From assembly GCF_014208105.1 (NCBI RefSeq), contig NZ_JACHMQ010000001.1, positions 4,774,001-4,838,000 of the forward strand: DNA of 64,000 bases. Direction: 5' to 3'. This document shows positions 42,742-51,369 of this stretch, one piece after another. The DNA comes from Actinomadura coerulea (lineage in GTDB: Bacteria > Actinomycetota > Actinomycetes > Streptosporangiales > Streptosporangiaceae). Each line of letters begins with the position of its first letter. Positions within the stretch are counted from its first letter, which is position 1. The notes beneath the pieces were generated by a model. That model was not told where the DNA came from and did no database searches. It was given only the letters and a program-made list of their open reading frames with translations. The position numbers and the translations under genes were made by a program.

Positions 42742-43809
42742 ATGCCCGTTCCCGACCAGCGCGACCCCGAGACCACCCGGCGGACCCTCACGCGGTGGCT
42801 GGACGGCCATCTGCCCGGCGTCCGCATCCCGCACGTGGAGACCCCCCAGACCAGCGGCTTCTCCAACGAGACCCTGCTCTTCGAGGCCGAGTGGACCGGC
42901 GGCGACGGCGCGCCGAGACGCGAGCCGCTCGTCGCGCGGGTCGCCCCCGAGAAGTACCAGGTCTTCCCCGAGCCGCGGTTCGAGGAGCAGTACCGGCTGA
43001 TGCGGATCCTGGACGAGCGCACCTCCATCCCGGTGCCGCCGATCCGCTGGTACGAGCCGTCCCGCGACGTCCTCGGCGCCGCGTTCTTCGTGATGGGCCG
43101 CGTCGACGGCCGCGTCCCGACCGACATGCCGCCGTACCACATGGACGGCTGGGTGACCGAGGTGCCGCCCGGCGAGCGTGCCGCGATGTGGTGGTCCACC
43201 CTGGAGATCATGGCGCGGCTGCACCGGCTGGACGTCGGCGGGCTGGGCCTCGGCTTCCTCGACCAGCCGGCCTGGGGGGCGCCGGGCCTCGACCAGCGGC
43301 TCAACTACTACGAGCACTACCTGGGCTGGGCCTACCGGGGGCCGCAGGAGACGGCGCTCAGGGCCCTGGAGTGGCTGAAGGCGAACCGCCCCGACGAACC
43401 GGACGACCCCGTCGCGCTGTGGGGCGACGCCCGCATCGGCAACGTGATCTTCCAGGACGGCGCGCCCGCGGCGGTGCTGGACTGGGAGGGCGCCGTGCTC
43501 GGCGCGCCGGAGGAGGACCTCGCCTGGTTCATGTTCCTGGACCGGCACCACTCCGAGGGCGTCGGCGCGGCCCGGCTCGCGGGCTTCCCCTCCTACGCCG
43601 AGACCGTCGCCCGCTACGAGGAGCTGCTCGGACGCCCGATGCGGCACATGGAGTACTACGAGATCCTTTCCGGCTTCAAGTTCTCGGTGATCATGGCGCG
43701 GATCGGCCAGGCCATGATCGACTTCGGCTGGATCGAGGAGTCGGCCGACTTCCCCTACAACAACAACTGCACGCAGCTGCTGGCCCGCATCCTGGGAGGG
43801 GACCGGTGA
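42742..43809 (+). CDS. Aminoglycoside phosphotransferase-family (APH) protein
   Basis: A 355-residue APH/choline-kinase-fold protein: TSGFSNETLLFEA glycine-rich opening, LVARVAPEKYQ (lysine region), LWGDARIGNVIF (catalytic aspartate motif) and AVLDWEGAVLG (metal-binding). It belongs to the subgroup found in lipid and steroid catabolic clusters of Actinobacteria, where mycobacterial members were long labelled FadE36. The natural substrate is probably an alcohol or CoA-pathway intermediate rather than a drug. GAGGAGG precedes the ATG. It overlaps the next gene (GTGA). Confidence 0.88.
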   Translation: MPVPDQRDPETTRRTLTRWLDGHLPGVRIPHVETPQTSGFSNETLLFEAEWTGGDGAPRREPLVARVAPEKYQVFPEPRFEEQYRLMRILDERTSIPVPPIRWYEPSRDVLGAAFFVMGRVDGRVPTDMPPYHMDGWVTEVPPGERAAMWWSTLEIMARLHRLDVGGLGLGFLDQPAWGAPGLDQRLNYYEHYLGWAYRGPQETALRALEWLKANRPDEPDDPVALWGDARIGNVIFQDGAPAAVLDWEGAVLGAPEEDLAWFMFLDRHHSEGVGAARLAGFPSYAETVARYEELLGRPMRHMEYYEILSGFKFSVIMARIGQAMIDFGWIEESADFPYNNNCTQLLARILGGDR

Positions 43810-44906
43810 CGCTCTCGCCGCTCGACGACTACCCGATCCACCAGGCGCCGGAGGTGATGCGGCACGTCGCCACCTCCGACCGCAACTTCTACGACCGCTA
43901 CTACTTCAACGTCCACGCGTGCTCCGACGAGCTGATGATGATCATCGGGATCGGGCAGTACCCGAACCTCGGCGTCATGGACGCGTTCGCGGTCGTGCGG
44001 CGCGGGCCGGTGCACAAGGTCGTCCGGGCGTCCCGCGAGCTGGGGGACGACCGGATGGACACCACGGTCGGGCCGTTCCGCGTCGAGGTCGTCGAAGGGT
44101 TGAAGCGGCTCCGGGTCGTCCTGGACGAGACCGAGCACGGCCTCTCGTTCGACCTCGCCTGGGAGGGCTCGGTCCCGGCCACGCTGGAGCCGCCGCACTA
44201 CCTGCGCTGGCAGGAGCGCGTCGTCTTCGACTCCCGCCGTCTCGCGCAGACCGGCCGCTGGACGGGCACCATCACGGTCGACGGCGAGACCATCGAGGTC
44301 ACGCCCGACCACTGGTGGGGTTCGCGCGACCGCTCCTGGGGCATCCGGCCCGTGGGCGAACCGGAGCCGCCCGGCATCCAGGTGAAGAACGCGGGCACGT
44401 TCTACTGGCTGTACGCGCCGATGCAGTTCGAGGACCACGCCATCTTCTGCATCGTGCAGGAGGACGAGAAGGGCCGCCGCCTCCTGGAAGAGGCCACCCG
44501 CGTGTGGCCCGACCGCGAACCCGAGTATCTGGGACGTCCCGAATACCGCCCGGAGTACAAGGAAGGCACCCGCGAGGTGGTCACGGCGACGCTCCGGTTC
44601 GCGCCGCCCGGAGGGGAGCCGTTCGAGGTGAGGGCGACGCCGATCCTGCCCGTCCACCTCATGGTCGGTACCGGCTACGGGCTGGAGCCCGACTGGAAGC
44701 ACGGCATGTACCAGGGACCCGAGCTGAAGGTGGAGGGCGTCGCCTACGACACCCGCAAGCCCGACGACGCGGCCCGTATGTGGGGCATGGTCGACGCGGT
44801 CGGACGGTACGAGTACCTGGACGGGGCGCAGCCCACCGCCGCCGCCACCGGCTACGGCCTCTTCGAGTACTGGGCCCTCGGGCCGCACCCCTCCTTTCCG
44901 GAATGA
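43806..44906 (+). CDS. DUF7064-like hypothetical protein
   Basis: A 366-residue, beta-rich soluble protein. HWWGSRDRSWGIRPVG and the surrounding FYDRYYFNVHACSDELMMIIGIGQYP are characteristic of an actinobacterial family (DUF7064/7065-like) that commonly follows APH-type genes in lipid catabolism clusters; the fold may be lipocalin-like as in CrtC/AttH proteins (inference). GTG 43806 overlaps the upstream stop and has GGGAGGGG before it. There is no signal peptide. Confidence 0.7.
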   Translation: MTLSPLDDYPIHQAPEVMRHVATSDRNFYDRYYFNVHACSDELMMIIGIGQYPNLGVMDAFAVVRRGPVHKVVRASRELGDDRMDTTVGPFRVEVVEGLKRLRVVLDETEHGLSFDLAWEGSVPATLEPPHYLRWQERVVFDSRRLAQTGRWTGTITVDGETIEVTPDHWWGSRDRSWGIRPVGEPEPPGIQVKNAGTFYWLYAPMQFEDHAIFCIVQEDEKGRRLLEEATRVWPDREPEYLGRPEYRPEYKEGTREVVTATLRFAPPGGEPFEVRATPILPVHLMVGTGYGLEPDWKHGMYQGPELKVEGVAYDTRKPDDAARMWGMVDAVGRYEYLDGAQPTAAATGYGLFEYWALGPHPSFPE

Positions 44907-44994
44907 CCGGCGCCCGGCAGGCCCGGATCCGCCCCGCGAAGACACGGCCCGGGCGGGCGGCGGGTCGAGCGAGCCATCTGCGACACTGGCGCTC

Positions 44995-45195
44995 GTGACG
45001 ACCCCGCCTTCGCCCGACCCCATGGACGCGGGACGGTCGTTCCGGCGAAAACCGGACCGACGGGCGCGCGACGGCTCCCCCGCCTGGCGCGACCAGCCAC
45101 GCGGCCTGGCCTGCGCCGTGATCGCGGCGTTCGCGGTCCTCACCGCGGCGGCGTTCGTGTTCGCCGTGGTCGCCGTCGTCGCCGCGATGCGCTGA
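44995..45195 (+). CDS. Small single-pass membrane protein
   Basis: A 66-residue frame with GTG start, a basic Arg/Pro-rich N-terminus and one C-terminal helix (AVIAAFAVLTAAAFVFAVVAVVAAM). There is no ribosome-binding site, so a leaderless mRNA is possible. A strong hairpin follows 23 bases after the stop. No family recognised. Confidence 0.55.
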   Translation: MTTPPSPDPMDAGRSFRRKPDRRARDGSPAWRDQPRGLACAVIAAFAVLTAAAFVFAVVAVVAAMR

Positions 45196-45217
45196 CGCTC
45201 CCAACGGCGGAGACAAC

Positions 45218-45257
45218 ACGAGACCGGGGCGGCCCGGCGGGCGCGCCCCGGTCTCGT
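45218..45257. terminator. Bidirectional hairpin terminator
   Basis: Arms ACGAGACCGGGGC (45218-45230) and GCCCCGGTCTCGT (45245-45257) pair perfectly, with one more G-C pair inside and a 12-base loop. It sits between two convergent genes ending at 45195 and 45267. Confidence 0.8.
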
Positions 45258-45266
45258 CCTCCAACG

Positions 45267-45566
45267 TCAGGTGGGGGTTCCCTCGGTCCCCTCCGCGATG
45301 GTGAAGGCCACGTCGCCCTGAGGGTCGACCTGGGCGTCGAGGGTCTTGTCGTCGAGCATCTCGGCGACCGTGGGTTCCAGGTACACCTTGGCGCCCTCCT
45401 CCTCCACGACCTGGTCGCCGGCCTCGGGGGCCGGGGCCACCGAGAGCCGCAGCGCGTCCGAGCCGTCGAGCCCGGACTCGATGCGGATGCCGGTCTCGGG
45501 CGGAAGCTCCGGGTTGGCGGTCACCGTACGGATGACCTGGACGGCACCGCTGGTCAGCGTGAGCAC
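45267..45566 (-). CDS. HesB/IscA-like protein without cysteines
   Basis: A 99-residue HesB/IscA-fold protein: LTLTSGAVQVIRTV opening, GIRIESGLDGSDALRLSV and YLEPTVAEMLDDKTLDA. IscA scaffolds need three cysteines (one central plus CxC near the end); this protein has none, so it cannot bind a cluster in that way. Cysteine-free relatives occur in actinobacteria. GTG 45566 has GAGGAG upstream. It is preceded on the same strand by the LLM gene, with about 95 bases between. Confidence 0.78.
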   Translation of the reverse strand: MLTLTSGAVQVIRTVTANPELPPETGIRIESGLDGSDALRLSVAPAPEAGDQVVEEEGAKVYLEPTVAEMLDDKTLDAQVDPQGDVAFTIAEGTEGTPT

Positions 45567-45661
45567 GATCAGCTCCTCACGTCTCTTCGTTCGCCTGTCA
45601 GGATTTGCCCCACCCTCCCCGCTGCTCCCGGCCGTAAACATCGGGACGTGATCGAACGATC

Positions 45662-46621
45662 TCAGTCCGCACTCGGGGCGAGCGCCCGCACCGCCTCGGC
45701 CTGGGTCAGGCCCCCACCTGGGACGATCGCCAGCACCGGTGTGGTGAGGCCGTTGTCGGCGTACTCGCGGACGCGGGCCCGGCACCGCTCCGGGGTGCCG
45801 TGCACGATCAGGTCGTCCACCACCTCGTCCGGGATGACCTCTAGCGCCTTCTTGCGGTCGCCGGCGGCCCACGCCTCGTTCATCGGCCGCAGCGCTTCGC
45901 CGCGCCCGAGCCACTCGTGGAACGCCCTGTAGACGGGCACCGTCATGTACGCGGCGATCATCCAGCGGCCGATCGCGCGGGCCTCCTCGGCGTCGCCGGT
46001 GGGGCAGACGAACAGCCGCGCGATCAGCTCCGGCCCGTCGCCGAGGGCGCCGCGGACCGTCCGGACGTCCTTCGGCGCGAGCCAGTTGGTGATCGCGCCG
46101 TCGGCCTCGCGGGCGGCGAGCCGCAGCATGCCGGGGCGCAGCGCCGCGAGGACGATCGGCGGCGGCGTCGCCGGTGCGCTCTCCAGCTTGAAGCCCTTGA
46201 CGGCGAAGGTCTCGTACTCCTCCTTCACCTTCTCCCCCGCGAGCGCCCTGCGGAGGAAGCGCAGCGTGTCGCGGGTGCGCTTGTAGGGCTCGTCGAACGG
46301 GATGCCGTTCCAGCGCTGCACGATCGTGTCGGACGAGGTGCCGATGCCCAGCACGAAACGTCCCGGCGCGAGGTCGGCGAGGGTGGCGGCCTGCTGGGCC
46401 AGCAGGGCGGGGCCGCGCGTGTAGACCGGGACGATCGCCGGTCCGAGGCGCAGCCCGGGGTCCCACTGCGAGGCGAGCGCCAGCGGGGTGAAGGCGTCGG
46501 CGCCGTTGGTCTCGGCCGACCAGGCGTCGGTGTAGCCGAGCTCGGACAGCCCCGAAACGATCTCACGGTGCTCGGCCAGCGGGAGGCCGGTCAGCGGAAT
46601 GGTCAGTCCCCAGCGTGACAT
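45662..46621 (-). CDS. LLM class F420-dependent oxidoreductase
   Basis: A 319-residue luciferase-like TIM-barrel protein. The N-terminus (WGLTIPLTGLPLAEHREIVS, YTDAWSAETNGADAF), APGRFVLGIGTSSDTIVQRW and the late VHGTPERCRARVREYADNGL are the pattern of mycobacterial LLM F420 enzymes such as Rv3520c, a member of the KstR-controlled Rv3520c-Rv3523 cluster. Probable role: F420-dependent redox step in lipid or steroid breakdown. It follows the SDR gene by 31 bases on the same strand and is likely co-transcribed with it. Confidence 0.9.
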   Translation of the reverse strand: MSRWGLTIPLTGLPLAEHREIVSGLSELGYTDAWSAETNGADAFTPLALASQWDPGLRLGPAIVPVYTRGPALLAQQAATLADLAPGRFVLGIGTSSDTIVQRWNGIPFDEPYKRTRDTLRFLRRALAGEKVKEEYETFAVKGFKLESAPATPPPIVLAALRPGMLRLAAREADGAITNWLAPKDVRTVRGALGDGPELIARLFVCPTGDAEEARAIGRWMIAAYMTVPVYRAFHEWLGRGEALRPMNEAWAAGDRKKALEVIPDEVVDDLIVHGTPERCRARVREYADNGLTTPVLAIVPGGGLTQAEAVRALAPSAD

Positions 46622-46652
46622 GCGCTTCTCCCTGTTCCTGTGTTCCGGGCGG

Positions 46653-47420
46653 TCAGGCGATCGAGGGCCGGATGGTGGCGCCGCCGTCCACGACGAGCGT
46701 CTGCCCCGTCATCCAGGACGAGGCGTCGCCCGCGAGGAACACCGCGGCGTTGGCGATGTCCTCGGGCTCGCCGATGCGGCCGAGCGGCATGTACTTGCCG
46801 ATCTCGGCCTCGTTGTTCTCCCACAGGGCGCGGGCGAGGTGCGTCTTGACCAGGCCCGGCGCGATGCAGTTCACCCGGACCTTCGGGGCCAGCTCCATCG
46901 CGAACTGCCGGCTGAGGTGGATCACGGCGGCCTTGGTGGCGTTGTAGTAGCCGATGCCGTGCTCGGTGACCATGCCGCCGACCGAGGCGATGTTGATGAT
47001 CGCGCCGCCGCGCTCGGCGAGGGAGGCGCGCAGCGCGAGCTGCGTCCACTGCACGATCGCGAACTGGTTGACCTGGACGGTCTTGGCCGCGGCGGCGGGC
47101 TCGATGTCGGCCATCGGACCGAAGTAGGGGTTCGTGCCGGCGTTGTTGACGAGGATGTCGAGGCCGCCGAACTCGGCGACGGCCGCGTCCACGCAGGCGG
47201 CGGCCTGCTCGGCGTCGCCGACGTGCGCCGCCTTGGCCAGCACGCCCGCGCCCGGGTGGGCCGCGCGGATCTCCGCGGCGACCTCGTCCAGCGCCTCCTG
47301 CTTGCGGGAGGAGAGCACGACGTTCGCGCCCTCGGCGGCGAACGCGGTGGCGATCGCCTTCCCGATTCCCCGGGACGCCCCGGTGACCAGCGCCGTCCTG
47401 CCCTCTAGACCAGTCCGCAT
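46653..47420 (-). CDS. SDR family oxidoreductase
   Basis: A 255-residue classical SDR: TALVTGASRGIGKAIA (cofactor motif), LDILVNNAGTN, catalytic serine in INIASVGGM and YxxxK in YYNATKAA, then VNCIAPGLVKT. It probably oxidises a hydroxyacyl-CoA or alcohol with NAD(P). ATG 47420 has GGGAGC upstream; the preceding leader holds a 23-base tandem duplication. It heads an operon with the LLM oxidoreductase and diverges from the DUF35/thiolase operon. Confidence 0.92.
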   Translation of the reverse strand: MRTGLEGRTALVTGASRGIGKAIATAFAAEGANVVLSSRKQEALDEVAAEIRAAHPGAGVLAKAAHVGDAEQAAACVDAAVAEFGGLDILVNNAGTNPYFGPMADIEPAAAAKTVQVNQFAIVQWTQLALRASLAERGGAIINIASVGGMVTEHGIGYYNATKAAVIHLSRQFAMELAPKVRVNCIAPGLVKTHLARALWENNEAEIGKYMPLGRIGEPEDIANAAVFLAGDASSWMTGQTLVVDGGATIRPSIA

Positions 47421-47430
47421 CCGCACGCTC

Positions 47431-47476
47431 CCTGCCTGTCCGCACCCTGAGGGCCTGCCTGTTCGCACCCTGCGGG
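47431..47476. repeat. 23-base tandem duplication in the SDR leader
   Basis: Two head-to-tail units, 47431-47453 and 47454-47476, begin CCTGCCTGT and continue YCGCACCCTGNGGG; they differ at two positions. They lie between the SDR start codon and the divergent operator. Confidence 0.8.
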
Positions 47477-47517
47477 CGGCATCACCAGAATCCGACTCGG
47501 TTCACTGTACCGAAGTG

Positions 47518-47531
47518 ACTGACGAGTCAGT
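47518..47531. promoter_or_regulatory. TetR-type palindrome between divergent lipid genes
   Basis: ACTGAC-GA-GTCAGT is a perfect inverted repeat around a two-base centre. A weaker CGGT-N7-ACCG dyad lies just to its left (47499-47513). The site lies between the SDR/LLM operon and the DUF35/thiolase operon. The same arms recur at 51921-51934. Confidence 0.6.
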
Positions 47532-47631
47532 TAGGTGGGTTCGCGTGGTCCGTCCCGCTCACCGGACACGTCCCGTTCCACGCGCCTGCCCGGTTGTTAC
47601 GCTGCGCCCGGTCGGAGACGAGGAGGACCGC

Positions 47632-48081
47632 GTGACCACGACCAAGGAACGCCGTCCGGCGATCGAGGGCTGGTTCACCGCCGGGGACGGCGGCGTCCGC
47701 CTGCTGGGTACCCGCTGCGGCGCCTGCGGAACGCCGTACTTCCCGCGCAACGAGCTGGCCTGCCGCAACCCGGCCTGCACCGGCCCGAAGGACGGCTCCG
47801 AACTGGAGCCGTACACCCTGTCGGGACGCGGGCGCATCTGGTCCTACGCCGACTCCCGGTACAAGCCGCCGCCTCCGTACGTCTCCCCCGACCCGTTCGT
47901 CCCGTACACCGTCGCGGCCGTCGAACTCGAAGCCGAGCGCATCGTCGTCCTGGGCCAGGTCGTCCCCGGCCACACCGTCGACGACCTCGCGGTCGGCATG
48001 GAGGTCGAGCTGGCCGAAGGCGTCCTCTACGAGGACGACGAGGCCGACTACACCGTCTGGATGTGGAGGCCGGTCGAATGA
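47632..48081 (+). CDS. DUF35 Zn-ribbon/OB-fold protein
   Basis: A 149-residue protein: N-terminal rubredoxin-like Zn ribbon with cysteines in CGACGTPYF and CRNPAC, then an OB fold (GRGRIWSYADSRYKPP, PYTVAAVELE, GQVVPGHTVDDLAVGMEVEL). DUF35 proteins such as ChsH2 bind acyl-CoA and form a complex with an Ltp-type thiolase-fold enzyme. GTG 47632 follows GAGGAGGACC. It overlaps the thiolase gene as ATGA, the arrangement expected for an obligate complex. Confidence 0.9.
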   Translation: MTTTKERRPAIEGWFTAGDGGVRLLGTRCGACGTPYFPRNELACRNPACTGPKDGSELEPYTLSGRGRIWSYADSRYKPPPPYVSPDPFVPYTVAAVELEAERIVVLGQVVPGHTVDDLAVGMEVELAEGVLYEDDEADYTVWMWRPVE

Positions 48082-49268
48082 CGCGCGACATCGCCGTGCT
48101 GGGCGCGGGCATGCATCCGTGGGGCAAGTGGGGACGCAACTTCGTCGAGTACGGGCTCGCGGCGGCGCGGGCCGCGCTCGCCGACGCCGGCCTCGCGTGG
48201 ACGGACGTCCAGTACGTGGCGGGCGCGGACACCATCCGCAACGGCTATCCGGGATTCATCGCGGGCGCGACGTTCGCGCAGGCGCTCGGCTGGTCGGGTG
48301 CCCGCGTGTCCAGTTGCTACGCCGCGTGCGCGTCCGGGGCCCAGGCCATCGGCAACGCTCGCGCGCAGATCCTCGCGGGCCTCTGCGACGTCGCGCTTGT
48401 CGTGGGCGCCGACGCCGCGCCGAAGGGCTTCTTCAAGCCCGTCGGCGGAGACCGCCCTGACGACCCCGACTGGCTCCGCTTCCGCCTCCTGGGTGCGACC
48501 AACCCCATCTACTTCGCCCTCTACGCGCGTCGGCGGATGGCCATGTACGGCGCGACGCTCGACGATTTCGCCGCCGTCAAGGTGAAGAACGCCCGGCACG
48601 GGCTGGCGAACCCCAACGCCCGGTACCGCAAGGAGGTGACCGTGGAGGACGTACGCGAATCCGCCGTGGTCGCCGATCCACTACGGCTGCTGGACATCTG
48701 CGCCACCAGCGACGGCGGCGCGGCGCTCGTCCTGACGTCCATGGAGTTCGCGCGCCGGCACGGCATCGCCGACCCGGTGCGCATCCCGGCGCTGTCGACG
48801 GTGACGCCCACGTTTCCGAAGACCGTCCTGGACCTGCCCGACTTCGCGACGGACTCGGCGATGACCGTCCCGGAGCCCGAGCGGCCGTTCCGCGCCGCGA
48901 TCGCGCACGCCGCCTACGAGGAGGCGGGCCTCGGCCCCGAGGACCTGTCGCTCGCCGAGGTCTACGACCTGTCCACGGCCCTCGAACTCGACTGGTACGA
49001 GGACATCGGACTGTGCGAGAGGGGCGGCGCCGAGGAACTGCTCCGCTCCGGCGCCACGACACTCGGCGGCCGCGTCCCGGTCAACCCGAGCGGCGGGCTC
49101 GCCTCCTTCGGCGAGGCGATCCCGGCACAGGCGATCGCCCAGGTCTGCGAACTGACCTGGCAGCTGCGCGGCCGGGCCGAGGGCCGCCAGGTGGAGAACG
49201 CGAGGGCGGGCATGGCGGTCAACCAGGGCCTCTTCGGCCACGGCTCCGCCGTCATCACCGTCCGCTGA
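48078..49268 (+). CDS. Ltp-type thiolase-fold (lipid-transfer) protein
   Basis: A 396-residue thiolase-superfamily protein of the SCP2/Ltp branch: IAVLGAGMHPWGKWG opening, nucleophile region SSCYAACASGAQAIG, ICATSDGGAALVL, and the late NPSGGLASFGEAIPAQAIAQ and AGMAVNQGLFGHGSAVI. Coupled with a DUF35 partner it resembles Ltp2-ChsH2, which performs retro-aldol cleavage of steroid side-chain CoA esters; here CYAACASG keeps a cysteine in the thiolase position, so a thiolytic role is also possible. A hairpin repeat follows. Confidence 0.9.
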   Translation: MTRDIAVLGAGMHPWGKWGRNFVEYGLAAARAALADAGLAWTDVQYVAGADTIRNGYPGFIAGATFAQALGWSGARVSSCYAACASGAQAIGNARAQILAGLCDVALVVGADAAPKGFFKPVGGDRPDDPDWLRFRLLGATNPIYFALYARRRMAMYGATLDDFAAVKVKNARHGLANPNARYRKEVTVEDVRESAVVADPLRLLDICATSDGGAALVLTSMEFARRHGIADPVRIPALSTVTPTFPKTVLDLPDFATDSAMTVPEPERPFRAAIAHAAYEEAGLGPEDLSLAEVYDLSTALELDWYEDIGLCERGGAEELLRSGATTLGGRVPVNPSGGLASFGEAIPAQAIAQVCELTWQLRGRAEGRQVENARAGMAVNQGLFGHGSAVITVR

Positions 49269-49275
49269 CCACGTC

Positions 49276-49331
49276 GACCTGCGGCGTGTTGCCCCTATCA
49301 GCGCCCGCAGAAGGGCAACACGCCGCAAGTC
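49276..49331. repeat. Dispersed hairpin element, copy 2
   Basis: Arms 49276-49296 (GACCTGCGGCGTGTTGCCC...) and 49311-49331 (AAGGGCAACACGCCGCAAGTC, complementary) pair with two mismatches. It lies between convergent genes ending at 49268 and 49341, a bidirectional terminator position. In the stem the T-A pair inside GTGTTGCCC replaces the C-G pair of copy 1. Confidence 0.85.
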
Positions 49332-49340
49332 GGCGGGCGG

Positions 49341-50945
49341 TCAGGCTACGGTGAAGCCGTCGCAGGTCAGGTAGTAGGCGTCGCCGTTCGGGTGGACGTG
49401 GAACCAGATGACCGTCCAGTCGCCCTTCATCAACGGGTAGGTGCCGTTCCCGGCGCCCTCCCATTTGAACTCCGACGGGTAGTGGATGTCCAGCCATGCC
49501 GCCTGGCCGGGGTACAGGTGCGGCTTGCTCTGCACCACCCCGGTGACGCCGTTCCCCTGCTGCTCCACCGGCGGACGGACCTGGATGGCCACGTAGTACT
49601 TCGGCGGCTCCGCGTACTTGAAGCGCAGGCCGAAGTCGACGCTCTTCCCGGTGTACGGCTCACGCGGTACTGAGGTCTGGGTGTCGCGGGTGAGGTCGAA
49701 GTCCTCCGGACGGGCGGCGGGCTGGCACGTCTTGCTCGCCTGGGTCCACCGGAGACCCGCGATGTCGCCGGGCTGCTTGACCAGGATCCGGTCCGGCGGG
49801 ACGCCGTTGGCCGCGCCCGTGTTCTTGGCGCCGGGGGTCGAGCCCGCGGGGTCTCCGGTCGCGGTGCCGCCCTGCGTTCCCTGCCCTGCCTGCGGCTTGT
49901 TCCCGTTCTCGGCGCCGCCGTTCCCATCGATGACGTACCGCGCGAGAAGGGCGCCCACCAGGACGACGGCGGCCACCCCTGCGCCCGCCGCGATGACGGC
50001 CGCGCGCGACCGTCCGCGCGAGACGCCCGGGACCGTCCGCGTGCGGTCGGCCGGGACGAGACCCGACGCGACCGCGTCGGTGACGCTGGCGGGCATCGGC
50101 GCCGGAACGCCCACGATCCGCCGGTAGGCGGGGTCGGCGGCGAGGGGACCGAGCGCGGGCAACTGCTGGAGCAGCCGCTCCAGCGTGATCCTGGCGCCGG
50201 GCTCCTTCTCCGCGCACTGCCGGACCAGCCCGGCGACGCGCGGGTCGACGCCCTCCAGGTCGATCTCACCGCTGAGCGTGCGGTGGATGATCGCTTCGAT
50301 GCGTCCGCCGCCGAACGGGGGCCGTCCCGTCGCGGCGTAGGCGACCGTCCCGGCGAGCGAGAACACGTCCGACGCGGGAAGGGGCTGCTGCTCGCGGACG
50401 ACCTCGGGCGCGACGAAGCCGGGGGTGCCGTTCCACGCGCCCGTCTGGGTGATCTGCGTCTGGCCCTCGCCGCGCGCGATGCCGAAGTCGATCAGCCGCG
50501 GCCCGTCCGGGGCGAGGATCACGTTGCCCGGCTTGAGGTCGCGGTGCTGGACGCCGTGCCGGTGGATCTCCAGCAGCCCCTGCGCCAGCTCGGCGAGCAG
50601 CCGCACGCAGGTCTCGGGGGGCAGCGGCCCGTGCGCGGCCACCGCCTGCCGGAGCGTCGGCCCCGGGACGTACTCCGTGGCGAGCCAGTACGGCGGCGCG
50701 TCCAGGCCCGCGCCGACCATCGCGGCGGCGAACCTGCTGCGCACCCGCTCCACGGTCGCGACCTCGCGCCGGAAACGCGCCAGCGCCGTCGGACCCTCGA
50801 AGTCCTCCCGGATCACCTTGAGCGCGACATGCCGCCCATTGGCGGTCAACCCCAGGTAGACCTGCCCCATGCCACCGGCGCCCAGCCGCCCCAGCAGCGG
50901 ATACCCGCCGATCTCAGCAGGATCTTCCAGACGCAGTGCTTCCAC
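49341..50945 (-). CDS. Receptor Ser/Thr protein kinase
   Basis: A 534-residue kinase, more distant from the three tandem kinases: GRLGAGGMGQVYLG, VALKVIRED, VQHRDLKPGNVIL, LIDFGIARG. A transmembrane helix lies near 313-337, followed by a Gly/Thr-rich stalk and an extracellular beta-rich domain of about 160 residues with two cysteines (KTCQPAARP and LTCDGFTVA) that may form a disulfide. GTG start with AAGGA five bases before it. Single gene with a palindrome-rich leader. Confidence 0.9.
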   Translation of the reverse strand: MEALRLEDPAEIGGYPLLGRLGAGGMGQVYLGLTANGRHVALKVIREDFEGPTALARFRREVATVERVRSRFAAAMVGAGLDAPPYWLATEYVPGPTLRQAVAAHGPLPPETCVRLLAELAQGLLEIHRHGVQHRDLKPGNVILAPDGPRLIDFGIARGEGQTQITQTGAWNGTPGFVAPEVVREQQPLPASDVFSLAGTVAYAATGRPPFGGGRIEAIIHRTLSGEIDLEGVDPRVAGLVRQCAEKEPGARITLERLLQQLPALGPLAADPAYRRIVGVPAPMPASVTDAVASGLVPADRTRTVPGVSRGRSRAAVIAAGAGVAAVVLVGALLARYVIDGNGGAENGNKPQAGQGTQGGTATGDPAGSTPGAKNTGAANGVPPDRILVKQPGDIAGLRWTQASKTCQPAARPEDFDLTRDTQTSVPREPYTGKSVDFGLRFKYAEPPKYYVAIQVRPPVEQQGNGVTGVVQSKPHLYPGQAAWLDIHYPSEFKWEGAGNGTYPLMKGDWTVIWFHVHPNGDAYYLTCDGFTVA

Positions 50946-51302
50946 AGTCTTCCTTATTCACTGCGTTTCTCTCCTCCTTCGGGCGCTGAGCGCCCTCCAT
51001 CGTCGAGAAACGCCGGCGATCGCCGGCATCGCTCCGGCTCGCCTTGCGGCGCCGCGCGATCAGACTCTCGCTCCGCTCGAAGCTGCCTTCGGACGCGATC
51101 GCGGCCATTGAGGTCGTTGCGGGGTCATTACGGTGGTTGATCTTATAAGGCACCGATGCCGGCGCTGGTGCGTTCGGCGGTGCCCGCTGCCTGGGATGTT
51201 CAGAAATCTTCAGAGGCGGGCCGGGGCGGGGCGGCCGAGGCCGACGCGCAGGTGTTCGCCGGGTCCGTTCCGCCGTCGGCGCACCGGCCCGCTGACTCCC
51301 TC
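50946..51302. other. Kinase leader and intergenic region rich in palindromes
   Basis: About 360 bases hold no convincing gene. A perfect palindrome GCCGGCGATCGCCGGC lies at 51012-51027 and a GGGCGC-TGA-GCGCCC hairpin at 50981-50995, both in the presumed kinase leader. CGCTCCGGCTCG/CGCTCCGCTCGA repeats occur around 51030-51080. A minus-strand frame 50914-51153 is open but reads as basic low-complexity sequence overlapping the kinase start. Confidence 0.5.
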
Positions 51303-51306
51303 CGTT

Positions 51307-51362
51307 GACTTGCGGCGTGTTGCCCTTTTGCGAGCGCGGATAAGGGCAACACGCCGCAAGTC
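51307..51362. repeat. Dispersed hairpin element, copy 3
   Basis: Arms 51307-51327 (GACTTGCGGCGTGTTGCCC...) and 51342-51362 pair perfectly over 21 bases around a 14-base loop. It begins eight bases past the DoxX-like stop codon on the minus strand and precedes the kinase leader, a terminator position. Confidence 0.85.
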
Positions 51363-51369
51363 GACTGGC

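Noticed and set aside
50914..51153. A basic 79-residue minus-strand frame before the kinase
   Set aside because: It overlaps the kinase start and is explained by palindromic leader sequence; composition is unlike neighbouring genes.
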